A stretch of 64,000 nt of DNA from NCBI GenBank assembly GCA_949775045.1, contig OX459099.1, forward strand, positions 276,001 to 340,000, given 5' to 3'. Source of the DNA: Metridium senile. Its lineage: Eukaryota > Cnidaria > Anthozoa > Actiniaria > Metridiidae. Shown piece by piece: positions 1 to 10,969 of this stretch (its first letter is position 1; every line of letters starts with the position of its first letter). The notes under the pieces are model-generated. The model was given only the letters and a program-made list of their open reading frames with translations. It was not told the DNA's origin and did no database searches. The position numbers were made by a program, and so were the translations under genes.

Positions 1-368
1 ATAGAATATGTATAGGAATAGATTTGGGACTTTTTACTGTGGCCGCCTAATAGAGGGTGACCGCTGAATAGAGGTATAGAATATGTATAGGAATAGATTT
101 GGGACTTTTTATTGTGGCCGCCTAATAGAGGGTGACCGCTGAATAGAGGTATAGAATATGTATAGGAATAGATTTGGGACTTTTTATTGTGGCCGCCTAT
201 TAAATAGAGGTTGACCGCTGAATAGAGGTATAGGAATAGATTTGGGACTTTTTATTGTGGCCGCCTAATAGAGGGTGACCGCTGAATAGAGGTATAGAAT
301 ATGTATAGGAATAGATTTGGGACTTTTTACTGTGGCCGCCTAATAGAGGGTGACCGTTGAATAGAGGT
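1..368. repeat. 75-bp minisatellite, about five copies
   Basis: Near-identical 75-bp units start at 1, 76 and 151. A 79-bp variant and a 5'-truncated copy follow, and the last unit ends at 368. Each unit carries GGCCGCCTAATAGAGGG and GACCGCTGAATAGAGG. The array probably continues upstream of the window and lies in the intron before the first visible exon of the Ly6 gene. Open frames through it are by-products of the repeat. Confidence 0.9.
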
Positions 369-438
369 ACCACTGTTATATTATTATCAGTCCACGTGAC
401 TTGCTCACCACAGGTAACCCATTGTTGTGTTATTTCAG

Positions 439-1519
439 TTTGGTCACTCACGTGTTACTCGTGCTTTTCTTATGTTTCCCACAATGCTTGCGAGAATGGA
501 TACAACGTGAAGGAAATCGAATGCAAACCAGATCACGACACATGTGTTAAGTTCAATTTGACCGTGACCATTGCTGAAGATGATGGAGACGGGCCTATAA
601 TGAAAACCAGGAAAGCCTTCGCTAGGTATTGTGCGAAGAAATCACAATGTGAAAATAGTAAGTACAGTAGTGTATTATAAACAATGTGAAAATAGTAAGT
701 ACAGTAGTGTATTATAAACAATGTGAAAATAGTAAGTACAGTAGTGTATTATAAACAATGTGAAAATAGTAAGTACAGTAGTGTATTATAAACAATGTGA
801 AAATAGTAAGTACAGTAGTGTATTATAAACAATGTGAAAATAGTAAGTACAGTAGTGTATTATAAACAGTTGATGATGCTAGTGGTTATGATGATGACGA
901 TGATCAGGCGATGATGATGACGATGATGATGACATTGATGGTAACGGAGATGATGACGATGAAGATGATGGTAACGGAGATGATGACGATGAAGATGATG
1001 GTAACGGAGATGATGATGACGATTATGAAGATGATGGTAACGGAGATATGACGACGATGATGATGACAGTGATGATGACGACGATGCTGATGACAGTGAT
1101 GATGCCGATGATAATAGCGATGATGATGACGATGATGATCGACGGCGATGATGATGATGGTGTCATGATGACTGGACGATAATACCGACAAGATCGATTT
1201 ATTACTTTTCTCGTAAGATATTGCATTCAGTTCAGTATGGACACTGTTTATTTTGTCTGTAGATAAAGATGCGATCTGCCAACAAATGTTCCTCGAACGC
1301 GACGCTAAAGTCAGCAACTGTCGTGTAGAATGTTGTAATAAAGACTTGGAAGCTGCTTGTCATAAAAGGCCTGGTTGGCCAGGTCTAAAGGAATCTTCGT
1401 CCATCTTAACCAATAACATGACCGATAATGATCTATACAAGGGAAAAAGAAGCGAGGGTGCTCAGCTGACAAGCATGATATGGTCCTTGGTGCTTCTCTT
1501 TGCTTTGGTACTAGTTTGA
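439..1519 (+). CDS. Ly6/uPAR-domain GPI-anchored protein 1 (5' exon missing)
   Basis: Two exons, 439-657 and 1263-1519, joined in phase 1 (acceptor TATTTCAG at 431-438, donor GTAAGT at 658-663, acceptor GTCTGTAG ending at 1262). Together they encode one LU three-finger domain. It opens with LTCYSC and ends with CRVECCNKDLEAAC, close to the family CC..DLCN signature though the final Asn is not kept. A Ser/Lys-rich stalk and a hydrophobic tail (MIWSLVLLFALVLV) before the stop fit a GPI-anchor signal. The exon starts with two bases completing a codon, exactly as in the neighbouring Ly6 genes, so a phase-1 signal-peptide exon is expected upstream of the window. LU proteins of this kind act at the outer cell surface as ligands or receptor modulators; the partner here is unknown. 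Confidence 0.85.
644..868 (+). repeat. 37-bp minisatellite that copies a splice donor
   Basis: Six 37-bp units start at 644, 681, 718, 755, 792 and 829. The first unit straddles the 3' end of the Ly6 exon (ending 657). Every unit therefore repeats the last exon bases plus the donor GTAAGT. Use of a downstream copy would retain an in-frame stop (TATTATAA in each unit). Confidence 0.93.
869..1180. repeat. GAT/GAC-rich degenerate microsatellite in Ly6 intron
   Basis: Runs of GATGATGAC with a locally repeated GGTAACGGAGATGATGACGA motif fill the intron between the two exons of the first Ly6 gene. No coding signal is seen beyond open frames forced by the triplet repeat. Confidence 0.85.
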
Positions 1520-1930
1520 TATCCTACACAAAAGACTGTATTTGTTACACATCTATCACCACCATCATAAACTGAGACATGCGCAATGATTGAACTTTGT
1601 GTGTTGTAAATAAGTTACACTGTATCAAGATGATTGTAAACAGCTTTTTATATCTATCTAGTTTAAAAACCAAATATTCACTTTTTCGCAGTTCTAACAT
1701 AATTAATTAATTGTTTATTTGTTTGTTCGTAATCATCCATAATCGATCCCTACATAAAATGGCGTTTCGTTTTTTTTATATTGAAAAAAGAAACCTTTTT
1801 GCTACACATTTACTTGGTGTTGTGGGATTGGTATTTATTTTAATATTATGTTGGTATTATTGTATTTATTTGAGTTACCTGTTGGTATATAGGGAAGGGT
1901 CGGAGTATCTGTCGTTGTAATCTTGTAAAG
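1520..1930. other. 3' flank of Ly6 gene 1, no further gene seen
   Basis: AT-rich sequence after the stop codon. No canonical AATAAA lies close to the stop, so the transcript end is not located. I see no gene here. Confidence 0.5.
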
Positions 1931-2163
1931 GACTGGTCATTTATTAGAGGGGGGGGGGGGGGGGGGTGGGATGGTGCAAATGGGGTAGGGGTCATACTTT
2001 TTCATGCAGGCAAAAATGGTGGGTCAAGATTTTTATTTTATGTACTATCTCTTAGAGGGCCACGTTAATTTGTGCATTTTAAAGAACAGGGCCACAAAAA
2101 ATTATGTCAAGGGAATCGAAAATGCAGCAGCCCACCCCCACCTCTAATAAATGACCCGACCCT
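1931..2163. mobile_element. Small inverted-repeat element with G/C-run ends
   Basis: The left end GGTCATTTATTAGAGG followed by a long G run is mirrored by CCTCTAATAAATGACC at the right end, giving about 16 bp of perfect terminal inverted repeat. The element is about 230 bp and has no ORF. Its ends resemble those of the larger element at 8517-9303, suggesting one non-autonomous family. Confidence 0.7.
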
Positions 2164-2275
2164 AAATAGTTAGTCTAGAGTAATAGCGCTGCGTGCCCAT
2201 GACGTCACATAAATTGCTCCCCATGGCGAGGTCGGACATTCAAACCGGAACTAGTATACTTTTACAGTAATTTAT

Positions 2276-2611
2276 ATGGAAACTTCAAGTAGTTTCGGTC
2301 GTAGTAAAATAGTTATTTTAACTGAAGAAGACAACGTTCCTGGCTCAAAATTTACCAATAATGCAGACGAATACACTGTTGATCAACTGAAGCGGTGGCT
2401 CAAGTGTAGAGGCCTAAAACAGAGCGGTAAACTGGGTGAATTGCTCACACGTGTCAAGGGTTGTTTAGCCTGCTGTAAATGGCTAAAGGCTAAAACTGAC
2501 AAAGATCAACTACCAGTAAATGGAAGTTTATTTCGGGGGCAATCAGTGAGAAAGGCTAGAGAGTATTCCCTTCACATGATATTCCAAATCTATTCAACTA
2601 TGTACGAATAG
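2276..2611 (+). CDS. Short SAP-domain protein, possibly transposon-derived
   Basis: An ATG-initiated 111-codon frame. Residues about 32-66 match a SAP helix-extension-helix: EYTVDQLKRWLKCRGL, then a GK turn and ELLTRV. SAP domains bind DNA, often AT-rich. The preceding LTEEDNVPGSKF is a lead I associate from memory with SAP proteins carrying YqaJ-like nuclease or SWIM modules in cnidarian genomes, many of them mobile-element genes. No such module follows here, and the frame ends soon after the domain. This may be a truncated copy, the first exon of a longer gene, or a small real protein. A CRE-like TGACGTCA lies just upstream at about 2200-2210. The SAP call is good; expression and function are unknown. 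Confidence 0.6.
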   Translation: METSSSFGRSKIVILTEEDNVPGSKFTNNADEYTVDQLKRWLKCRGLKQSGKLGELLTRVKGCLACCKWLKAKTDKDQLPVNGSLFRGQSVRKAREYSLHMIFQIYSTMYE

Positions 2612-3987
2612 CAAACAAAAATCCGCGTACAGGAGTCTTTGAATCGCTTTGCCGTACTTCGTCGAAATGATAAATAAATTTTAGTTCTTCAAACTCAGTC
2701 CGAAACAAATATCTCTTTTTCAGGTTTTCTTATTGTATACAATACTATTAAAGTTGTAATTAATGTCATCGAAGTCCTAATATTAAGTGCGTGACCAGTT
2801 TACAGTCGTGTACGATCGAGTTGAACAAAATTCTAAGTGTCCCGAAATGAGTCGTTTGCCTACTATGTACAGACTCATAGAATTACTCTGAATCAGTTTA
2901 ACATAGCTTACAATAATCGATTACTCCATCTAAAAAAGTATATCGTATCTTCTTTACTGAAATAATACAGAATCACTGTGAAAATCTAAATAAAAAGTCT
3001 CACGAATAGCCACTGCGGCAAAAAAACGTTTCCCCCCTCTGCTTGCAGCTTTTTAAGTGCCTCATGAAGCTTCTAGGGATTCCTGGAATAACTATTGCAC
3101 GTTCCCCTAACAGTAGCGTTTGGTTGTGACCATTTTAAAGTCATAATATTGAAAAAAGTTGTCGATTTGGTTGCTAAACACATACTTTGCTTTGTAATCT
3201 CTCACTGTGTTTGTCCGACCCATGCGGGGGGTCCTAAGCCGATTAAATCTATTTTTAGTATGGGCGCGCAGCGCTATTGACAAATATACCCTGCGAGCAA
3301 AGATTTCTTTCTCTCTTACCTGGAATGACGAGGAAAGTAACTTTCTCGTCGTTCTAGGTAAGAGAAAGGAACCTCTGCTCGCAGGGTATGACAAATATCA
3401 CTTCTCGCTGACTTAATGTGCCATCTCGTCTTTTTTTTTTTTTTTTTCTTTTCGTCTTTTTTCGATATTCTATCATACCTTATCAAGAGAAACTAAACAT
3501 TGACCATGCTTTTAGTGGTATTAGTGAGACACATTGTTTGTACAAACAAAATAGATACCACCGATTTTTTTTTATTTCTTCAAAATTATCGATCTGTTGA
3601 GAAAATTTGGTGTTAAAATGCATACCCTATCCAGCGGCGCCTACCCGTATCTATTGGAGGACCCCTCCCCCCCGGAATATCTCGTGTCGTTACAACCATG
3701 TCGAGCTGTCAATACAGGTGATTGATCAATACAATAGCAGCCGTGGTTGCTAAGGTTTATGTGCAGAAGAATTGGTACTTCTCGTATTACACAAGGTTCA
3801 ATCGGTTAAATTGAATTGGTTACTAGTAATTGAACGCACGGGAATATATCAACGCTATTAAGGTACTATCCTTGGAATGCAATCATGTGTTGATTTTGGT
3901 TTTGTACAGTGACAGTAGTTGTACTGGCCGTGTTTGCATACTCTACTGTTCTCCTTGTCGTATCGTGTTTCCATCAGTAAGAAGGAA
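2612..3987. other. Intergenic stretch between SAP ORF and Ly6 gene 2
   Basis: AT-rich DNA with short poly-T and C runs. Apart from the small element at 3287-3388 I see no gene or repeat. The promoter of Ly6 gene 2 presumably lies in the last few hundred bases. Confidence 0.5.
3287..3388. mobile_element. 102-bp foldback MITE with 9-bp target duplication
   Basis: The element begins TACCCTGCGAGCA and ends TGCTCGCAGGGTA. Its arms pair over nearly the whole length, including TTTCTCT..TTACCT against AGGTAAGAGAAA. It is flanked on both sides by TGACAAATA, a perfect 9-bp direct repeat. A 9-bp duplication is typical of Mutator-like (MULE) insertions, so a non-autonomous MULE-type MITE is likely. Confidence 0.8.
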
Positions 3988-6432
3988 ATGAAGAATATTC
4001 TTGCTATATTGATATGGATGGTTTGTTTTCAAGGCTGTTATCAAGGTAATTCGGTGCCCCCTACCGTTGATATGGTGATATTTACATATGTATTGAATAG
4101 AAATGTTTACAATTAATTGTTTTGCAGGGACTCGTAACATTGTATTGTACTTGTCTCTCTTGGGGGTGAAACATTCAACATATCTAGTTGATCTCGCCAA
4201 TCTCTGTACATCAAACCCTGTTTTATTCTTTAACTGACTATAATGTACGAGTCAAATCCAAAGGTGCCCATCCCCCCCCCGGGCAAACCCCCGGGCATTT
4301 GACTTTTTGAAAAAAAATTGGTCAAATTCCCCACCATCTGGGCAAACTGAACAGTCAAATGTCCCACTATTGAAACAACAGAATGGTCAAATGCCCGCCC
4401 CTCGAGCTCGAGTCAGTGATAAACTCAAATTTTACTTTAAGTAGAAAAGAAAATACTTAAACTTCCTTCTACTACATGACGTCTCATGAATATGGTGGAC
4501 AAAACTTGTACAATCAAATATGAAGGGAAATTTCAAAAAACGTTGAAGAAGAGAATGGTTATTGGCAATTTTTGATTGGTGATTGCACGACCGAAAGATG
4601 GATCTCGATATAATTCACAAATCTATCTTAAAAACTGAAAGAACTTGGATTTTCTTTGCACTTTTCGACTCTAAAACACAAAGACAAGCATTTATACTTC
4701 GTCAATTTAATTTTACTTGTGAAAGAACAGTACCCAGAGCTCCTTTGCAATCGCTGTTCGTCAATCGCCAATTCTTTCTGACGTTTTTTGAGATAGGTGT
4801 ATAACAAGGAAAAACTATCAATTCTTTGCTTTTCGTTTCCGTTCCCGTGTGACTTTTGCCTGATCATGGGCTACCTGTGGTTAGGACTCCAATGCTTTCT
4901 GGGTATTTTTAAAGATGGCCGACACTCGTCAAATGCCCGCCCGTTCAAGTAGCTAATCGGCGTCAAATTCCCCACTATACGGAACCCAAGTCTTGTCAAA
5001 TGCCCGGGGTTTGCCCGGGGGGGTATGGGCACCTTTGGATTTGACTCGTACATAATGGCGGAAATACGATATTGATGTATTTTGAATCGACCGATGTTAT
5101 ATCGACAATGATGGAGGATCAATTTATACCGAGTTATTATGGCAACCTCAATTAAATCAATTATTCCTGTATTCAGAAACGGTTTTGATCAATAATGCCT
5201 GAAAAATCTATGTAAAATCGACTTGGGTTTGTCTGCTTGGCGAGGGTAATCAAAATAAGATAAAGTCATTCGTGTTGTTTATATTAGCGGTAACCTCCCG
5301 TCCCTCCCCTCCCTCGTTGATACTTCTAATTATAGCACTCAAGCCCTTCTGCCTCGCTGTAAAGCATTTCCATAAAATATGCTTTTTGTATTATACTAAA
5401 CGTGTTTTCTTGTATTGTTTTATTTCTTGTCGTGATTCATTCATAAATAGAGACTTTAGTTTATAATTATATTCTTCTTTTACTATTAGCCTTAGCCTGC
5501 TGGCAGACTATTTTTTTTGCGCTCAAAAATTCGCCAAAAAAGTAATTTTTGAGCGCAAAAAAAGTTTGCCAGCAGGCTATATTAGCCTGAGTAAACATCA
5601 ACATTTAACATGGAGAAACAATGAAAATAAACCTCATCTGTTATCATAACAAGGAAAATGACAGCACCAAAAAGGGGTTAAAAGTCAACCAAATCGGCGA
5701 ACAACATATCTTGCAATCGTTGAAGATTTGTATTAAAAAATAGTCAATTTTATGGGGTTATAAGATTATGGGGTTTATTTTCAAATATATTTCTTTATAA
5801 CGAACGATCTAGTTAGGCTCCCTGTGTTAGCATACAAATGATTTCAAGCCAAGCAACAACCTATAAAAAGTTGACAACAATTTGATATATTTTCGATTAA
5901 TACACTCAAATTATGTTGAAGGTAGAAAATAAAAAAAAAATTAAAAAAAACTATCAACTATATATTGAAGCAAGCCCCACAATGCTAACAAGTGTTTTAT
6001 CTTTCAGTGGCTACTGCACTCCGATGTCTTAAATGTTTCTCGTATACTTCAATGGCTGACTGTATGAGTAAAGCCTCAGCAATTAAATGTAACGATGAAT
6101 ACGATCGCTGTAGTAATACAACAGTTCAAATCTATGTTGACATGATGAAAGAAACATTGGTTGGATATGAACTTGGATGTGCAAAAGAAGCTGAATGTCA
6201 ACAACAACTTTGTGCCCGCCACTTTGGTATTGCCATTGGAGTTGTTAGATACAAGAACTGTCATATCACTTGTTGCCCAAGAGATCTTTGTCCTCTACAG
6301 CCTAACGCTACACTTCATCCACCTAAAGACAATGCAGACAAAGGTGCCCGTGGGGGTGTAGGCATCGTAGCAATTGATATAAACCTGTTCATTTGGATCA
6401 GTCTTGTTGGCGTTATTTTTATCTTATTTTAG
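3988..6432 (+). CDS. Ly6/uPAR-domain GPI-anchored protein 2
   Basis: Exon 1 is 3988-4045 (ATG to donor GTAATT, phase 1). Exon 2 is 6008-6432 (acceptor TTATCTTTCAG). The product is 160 aa. Residues 1-19 form a signal peptide (MKNILAILIWMVCFQGCYQ). A single LU domain runs from C26 (CLKC) to about C114, with the family end CCPRDLC. A Pro/Gly spacer follows, then a hydrophobic C terminus (FIWISLVGVIFILF) expected to direct GPI attachment. It should be an outer-surface three-finger protein; its ligand cannot be predicted. The 2-kb intron holds two inverted-repeat elements. The signal exon in phase 1 matches the other two Ly6 genes, so the three probably arose by duplication. Confidence 0.9.
4243..5053. 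mobile_element. Approx. 810-bp TIR element in the Ly6-2 intron
   Basis: The left end ATGTACGAGTCAAATCCAAA, followed by GGTGCCCAT and a C run, is repeated in reverse complement at the right end (TTTGGATTTGACTCGTACAT). The shared ends extend about 60 bp, including GGGCAAACCCCCGGGCATTT. The interior has scattered inverted copies of GTCAAATGCCCG and no transposase frame. It is a non-autonomous DNA transposon; its superfamily is not assignable here. Confidence 0.82.
5493..5579. mobile_element. 87-bp foldback MITE with 9-bp target duplication
   Basis: TAGCCTGCTGGCAG at the left end pairs with CTGCCAGCAGGCTA-like sequence at the right. The arms TTTTGCGCTCAAAAATT and AATTTTTGAGCGCAAAA also pair. Both sides carry the perfect 9-bp direct repeat TATTAGCCT, again a MULE-like insertion mark. 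It lies in the intron of Ly6 gene 2. Confidence 0.8.
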
Positions 6433-6559
6433 CAAGTAGCTTATAGCACAAGCGTAAAACTATCAACTTTGTAATCACTAGTAAACAGATCACGTTAGCG
6501 AATCGAAAAATCCTTAATAAATGAACTGAAATAACGATTGTTCATAGAACAAGCAATAT
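6433..6559. promoter_or_regulatory. Presumed 3' UTR of Ly6 gene 2
   Basis: The sequence after the stop contains AATAAA within CCTTAATAAATGAAC near 6515, a plausible polyadenylation signal about 80 bp downstream. No other feature is seen. Confidence 0.45.
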
Positions 6560-7680
6560 TTTCAAAATGACGAAAATTGACGATATTTGATGGACTATAG
6601 CCCGTGCAAAATGCCCAAAACAGACTTGAAATGATGAATTTTGATGGACTATAACCCATGCAAAATGCCCAAAAATGACAATTTTTGATGGACTATAGCC
6701 CATGTGAAATGCGCAAAATTGGCTGAAAATGACGATTTTTGATGGTCTATATCCCATGCAAAATGCGCAAAAATGACGATTTTTGATGGTCTATAGCCCA
6801 TGTGAAATGCGCAAAAATGACGATTTTTGATGGTCTATAGCCCATGTGAAATGCGCAAAAATGACGATTTTTGATGGTCTATAGCCCATGTGAAATGCGC
6901 AAAATTGGCTGAAAATGACGATTTTTGATGGTCTATATCCCATGCAAAATGCGCAAAAATGACGATTTTTGATGGTCTATAGCCCATGTGAAATGCGCAA
7001 AATTGGCTGAAAATGACGATTTTTGATGGTCTATAGCCCATGTGAAATGCGCAAAATTGGCTGAAAATGACGATTTTTGATGGTCTATAGCCCATGCAAA
7101 ATGCGCAAAAATGACGATTTTTGATGGTCTATAGCCCATGTGAAATGCCCAAAAATGACGATTTTTGATGGTCTATAGCCCATGTGAAATGCGCAAAATT
7201 GGCTGAAAATGACGATTTTTGATGGTCTATATCCCATGCAAAATGCGCAAAAATGACGATTTTTGATGGTCTATAGCCCATGTGAAATGCGCAAAAATGA
7301 CGATTTTTGATGGTCTATAGCCCATGTGAAATGCGCAAAATTGGCTGAAAATGACGATTTTTGATGGTCTATAACCCATGCAAAATGCCCAAAAATGACA
7401 ATTTTTGATGGACTATAGCCCATGTGAAATGCGCAAAATTGGCTGAAAATGACGATTTTTGATGGTCTATAGCCCATGTGAAATGCGCAAAAATGACGAT
7501 TTTTGATGGTCTATAGCCCATGTGAAATGCGCAAAATTGGCTGAAAATGACGATTTTTGATGGTCTATAGCCCATGCAAAATGCTCAAAAATGACAAATT
7601 TTGATAAGTTATAGCCCATGCAAAATGACAAAAAATGACGGTTTTTGATGGATTATAGCCCATGCAAATGCGCAAAAATG
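6560..7680. repeat. 44/54-bp composite minisatellite
   Basis: About 23 units built on TGACGATTTTTGATGGTCTA plus TAGCCCATGTGAAATGCGC. Two unit lengths alternate: 44 bp, and 54 bp with an inserted AATTGGCTGA. Edge copies (6560-6720, 7580-7680) are more diverged, as expected for an old array homogenised in the middle. Open frames of 60-86 codons on the - strand follow from the repeat period and are not genes. Confidence 0.93.
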
Positions 7681-7683
7681 ATG

Positions 7684-7757
7684 TAGTCTCTCTTGCAGCC
7701 GTTATTGGTGTCGGGCTTCCTGTTCTTCCCCACTAATAACGGCTGCGAGGGAGACTA
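7684..7757. mobile_element. Foldback element ending in CTAGTCTCCCTCGCAGCCG
   Basis: TAGTCTCTCTTGCAGCCGTT at the left is mirrored by AACGGCTGCGAGGGAGACTA at the right, around a GTCGGGCTTCCTGTTC loop. I recall this motif as a dispersed repeat in hexacorallian genomes. No clear target duplication is visible. Confidence 0.65.
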
Positions 7758-8203
7758 GAGCTCTAGCAAAATGAAAGAAAATGCCAAAAAGTGATGACTA
7801 GCTTTTTTGGATTATTTATCAAAATCGTTGTCTAATCCATTGAAAATCATCATTTTTCACCGGATTTGGCATAGGATGTAGTCCATGAAAGATCGTCATC
7901 TTTAGCCATTTTTATTCCTATGAAAAATTATAGAAAATAAACAAACGAACGGTATTGAAAAAGTGTGAAGGTAGCGATATTTTTATTGGTAATTTTATTT
8001 TATATTTAAGTGTGTTGTATAACATTTGAATTTGTTTTTTCATGTTGTTTTTGCTTGTTATTTTTTATTGGCTGCCCATTCTTTGTTGAGTAGAACACTA
8101 TTTTCTCTAACTGTACACTGAGGGTACAGAAGTGTGTTTGAGCAATATTAGGTGTCTATAATTGTAATGTTATGTTTTGAGACAGGTTATGTAATAAGTA
8201 ACC

Positions 8204-10888
8204 TTAATGCCAATAGGAGAAGAGTGCTATTATTGACGTGAGAATGATCGTTTTGTAAGGTGAGAATCTTGCTTGAGCCTGCGATATAGCGTACATGGTA
8301 AGATTTGGTCCAGCAGTTGGTAGGAAGCCATTGCACAGATCTCCATGGCAACAGTTAATAAGGCATTTTTTCAAATGTAAACCTCTTTCTTTAAGGATTT
8401 GATCCAGAGTATCACAGCGTGACGAGTTTGCGTTACAATCGTCGTCACGAACTGCACAACCTTTCCATTGTCCGTCACTGACGAGCTAGTAATAAGGTAG
8501 TAGTCACTATTAGTTAGGGACCGGTCATTATTTATGTAGAGGGGAGAGGGGGAGGGAAAAATATGTTAGGGAGATCAAATTTTCTATAAGCCCCCCCCCC
8601 CCCCCCCCCCCAAACAGGGTATGTAAATTTCAAGGGACCCCCTTATTTACTCATTACTTTGCGATGGATGCTCTTCCAGCAATAGGGCAATTTTTGGACT
8701 CAATTTAACTCCCAGTACTAACAGTATATTTAACACTAGTGTACTGTTAATGCTTATATTATTAAAATATAATGAAAGTGACATTTTTGCTAAATAACAA
8801 AAAAGGAGAATATCTCTTTAGTTACCTTCTACAATTTTTTCAAATTGCAAAATTAACAAGATTCTTTTCAAATAATGTTCTTATAGTTGTAAAAGGACTA
8901 CCTTTTGTTGTTACATCATGTCTATTTGCCTCTTGAGTTATTGAAGTGACAAGCATTTCATTAAAAGAAAATTCAGTCAAAGCAAATATTAAAACAGTTA
9001 GGTCTACATTCTTTTAATATTCAACTTAATTTTGAGATAATATTGAATAGTGTTCAGAGTGCAAACAGTATTTCTGTAAAATACAAATCACTATAAAATC
9101 ATACAAAATGGTGGTGTTTTGAACAAAAGAAAACAAAAGATGTAGTATAAACTTGTACAATTTAGCTCACCCACCTTTAACTAATGGCCCCCCAGTAAGG
9201 TATTTATAAAAAAGTTTGACCCCCCCCCCCTCTTGTCAATCTGAAATAGCCTTGACCCCCCCCTTTTTTTCCCTCCCCCTCTACATAAATAATGACCGGT
9301 CCCTTATATAAATCTAGTTATCTGAACCCTATATAGCTTCCGAAAAAAATGTGACCCAAACAACCACCAACCCCCCCCCCCCCAACCCCCAGCTGATATC
9401 CATGGAGGGAAGTGTTCAGGACATTGAAGCAACTGGGAATGGACCAGCTGTATGTGTGTAGGTAGTACATGGACGTGAGGGGAATGGACTCACCTGTCCG
9501 CTTGTTGCGTTAGTTATGGTTGCTGTCATTGTAAAGCATCCATCGTAACCACCACTACCTGTCACGCAAGCCTTTTCTGTCACGTTAGTTGTACACAGAC
9601 TCTCAAAGGTATCAGGTTTACACTCGTAACATTTCATTGAGGAAGACTGGGAACGTTTAACGGTTCGACGAGCTCTTGTCGTAACGATGGTTGTTATGTC
9701 GTCGTCAGCAGGTCGTGTTGGAATGTACTTATTACAAAATGGTCCTCTACAACAATAGGCAGTGCATGTTTTCATTTCTAGTCCATGGTTTACGGACAGT
9801 TTGTTACGCGTATCAATACACAGTTGCGTGATGTTACAATCTATCATCTCCAAACCACACCCTCGATGGGTGATGACGTCACTAGAGTCACGTGACAAGG
9901 TGCCTGTAATACTAAAGCATGAGTTGTGTTCAGGACCACAATAATCAATATCTTCCTCGTTGTTACAATCATGGAAATCTTTTCCCTCTTCGCACTTGTA
10001 GCACTTTAATCCAGTAGACTTGTCCTCAGTCTTTCTCGTCATGCGGGGCTTGGCTTGTGTCTGCACCGCACGTTGTTCTGTGGGATTTGGTGAAGTAGAG
10101 TTTGTGTTACATAAGTCATGGTTACAACAGCTTGCGTTACATTCCTTAAGGTCAAAATTACGAACAAGCTTCAAGGCCCGGTTACATGTAGTGTTGCATG
10201 CACCATCGTTACACATCCCTATAGAGAGTGACAGCTGTTTTGTTGTGATTCTATTCCATCCCTTCAGCGTGACACTAGCACAACCAAGGTCACATGACAC
10301 AGGTAGTGCATCGTTACTGTCACGCCATGAATAACACTGTAACGCAATACCTACAACATACATAAATACAATCAATAACGTGACTGCCTCATACTGAAGC
10401 AATTTCACAACTGTTTTCACATCTTTCATTGGCCCAATCATAACCTATTTAACCGATTCAATTATCGGTTAAATTATATATCAGTTCATGCGTAGTTCCT
10501 TTAATTACTTTTCACTCACAAGCTCGCGCTTGAGGTAACTATAATAAATTATTACATAATATACGTGTCAGCTAAAATAGAAAATACTGAATTACAGACA
10601 ACGATAATACTTACAAGACAAATTGCGGAAAAACTTGTGGCTACGGCGATAAACATTGACTGACTAAATTATACGATTTTACAAGCTTATAAAACGAAAA
10701 CGAGCAGAGATTTACATACGGACAAAAGACTAACGAAAATACGGTTTACTCTTGGGAACAACAAAAATGTTGTAGTGTTAGATGGCGCATCCACAATATA
10801 GTTTATTATAGTTGATAGTTTTCATATTTTATATTTGTAAACATATAGTAATTCGTTTTATAAACGCGATATTATGTCAATAAACCAC

Positions 10889-10969
<81 letters not shown>

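Noticed and set aside
6542..7575. Minus-strand frames MGYRPSKIVIF repeated
   Set aside because: Follow the 44/54-bp repeat units. No start context, splice signals or conservation of frame between units.
10351..10441. ATG at 10441 as start of the triple-LU gene
   Set aside because: The stretch crosses a good acceptor (TATGTTGTAG). A phase-matched signal-peptide exon exists at 11947-12007.
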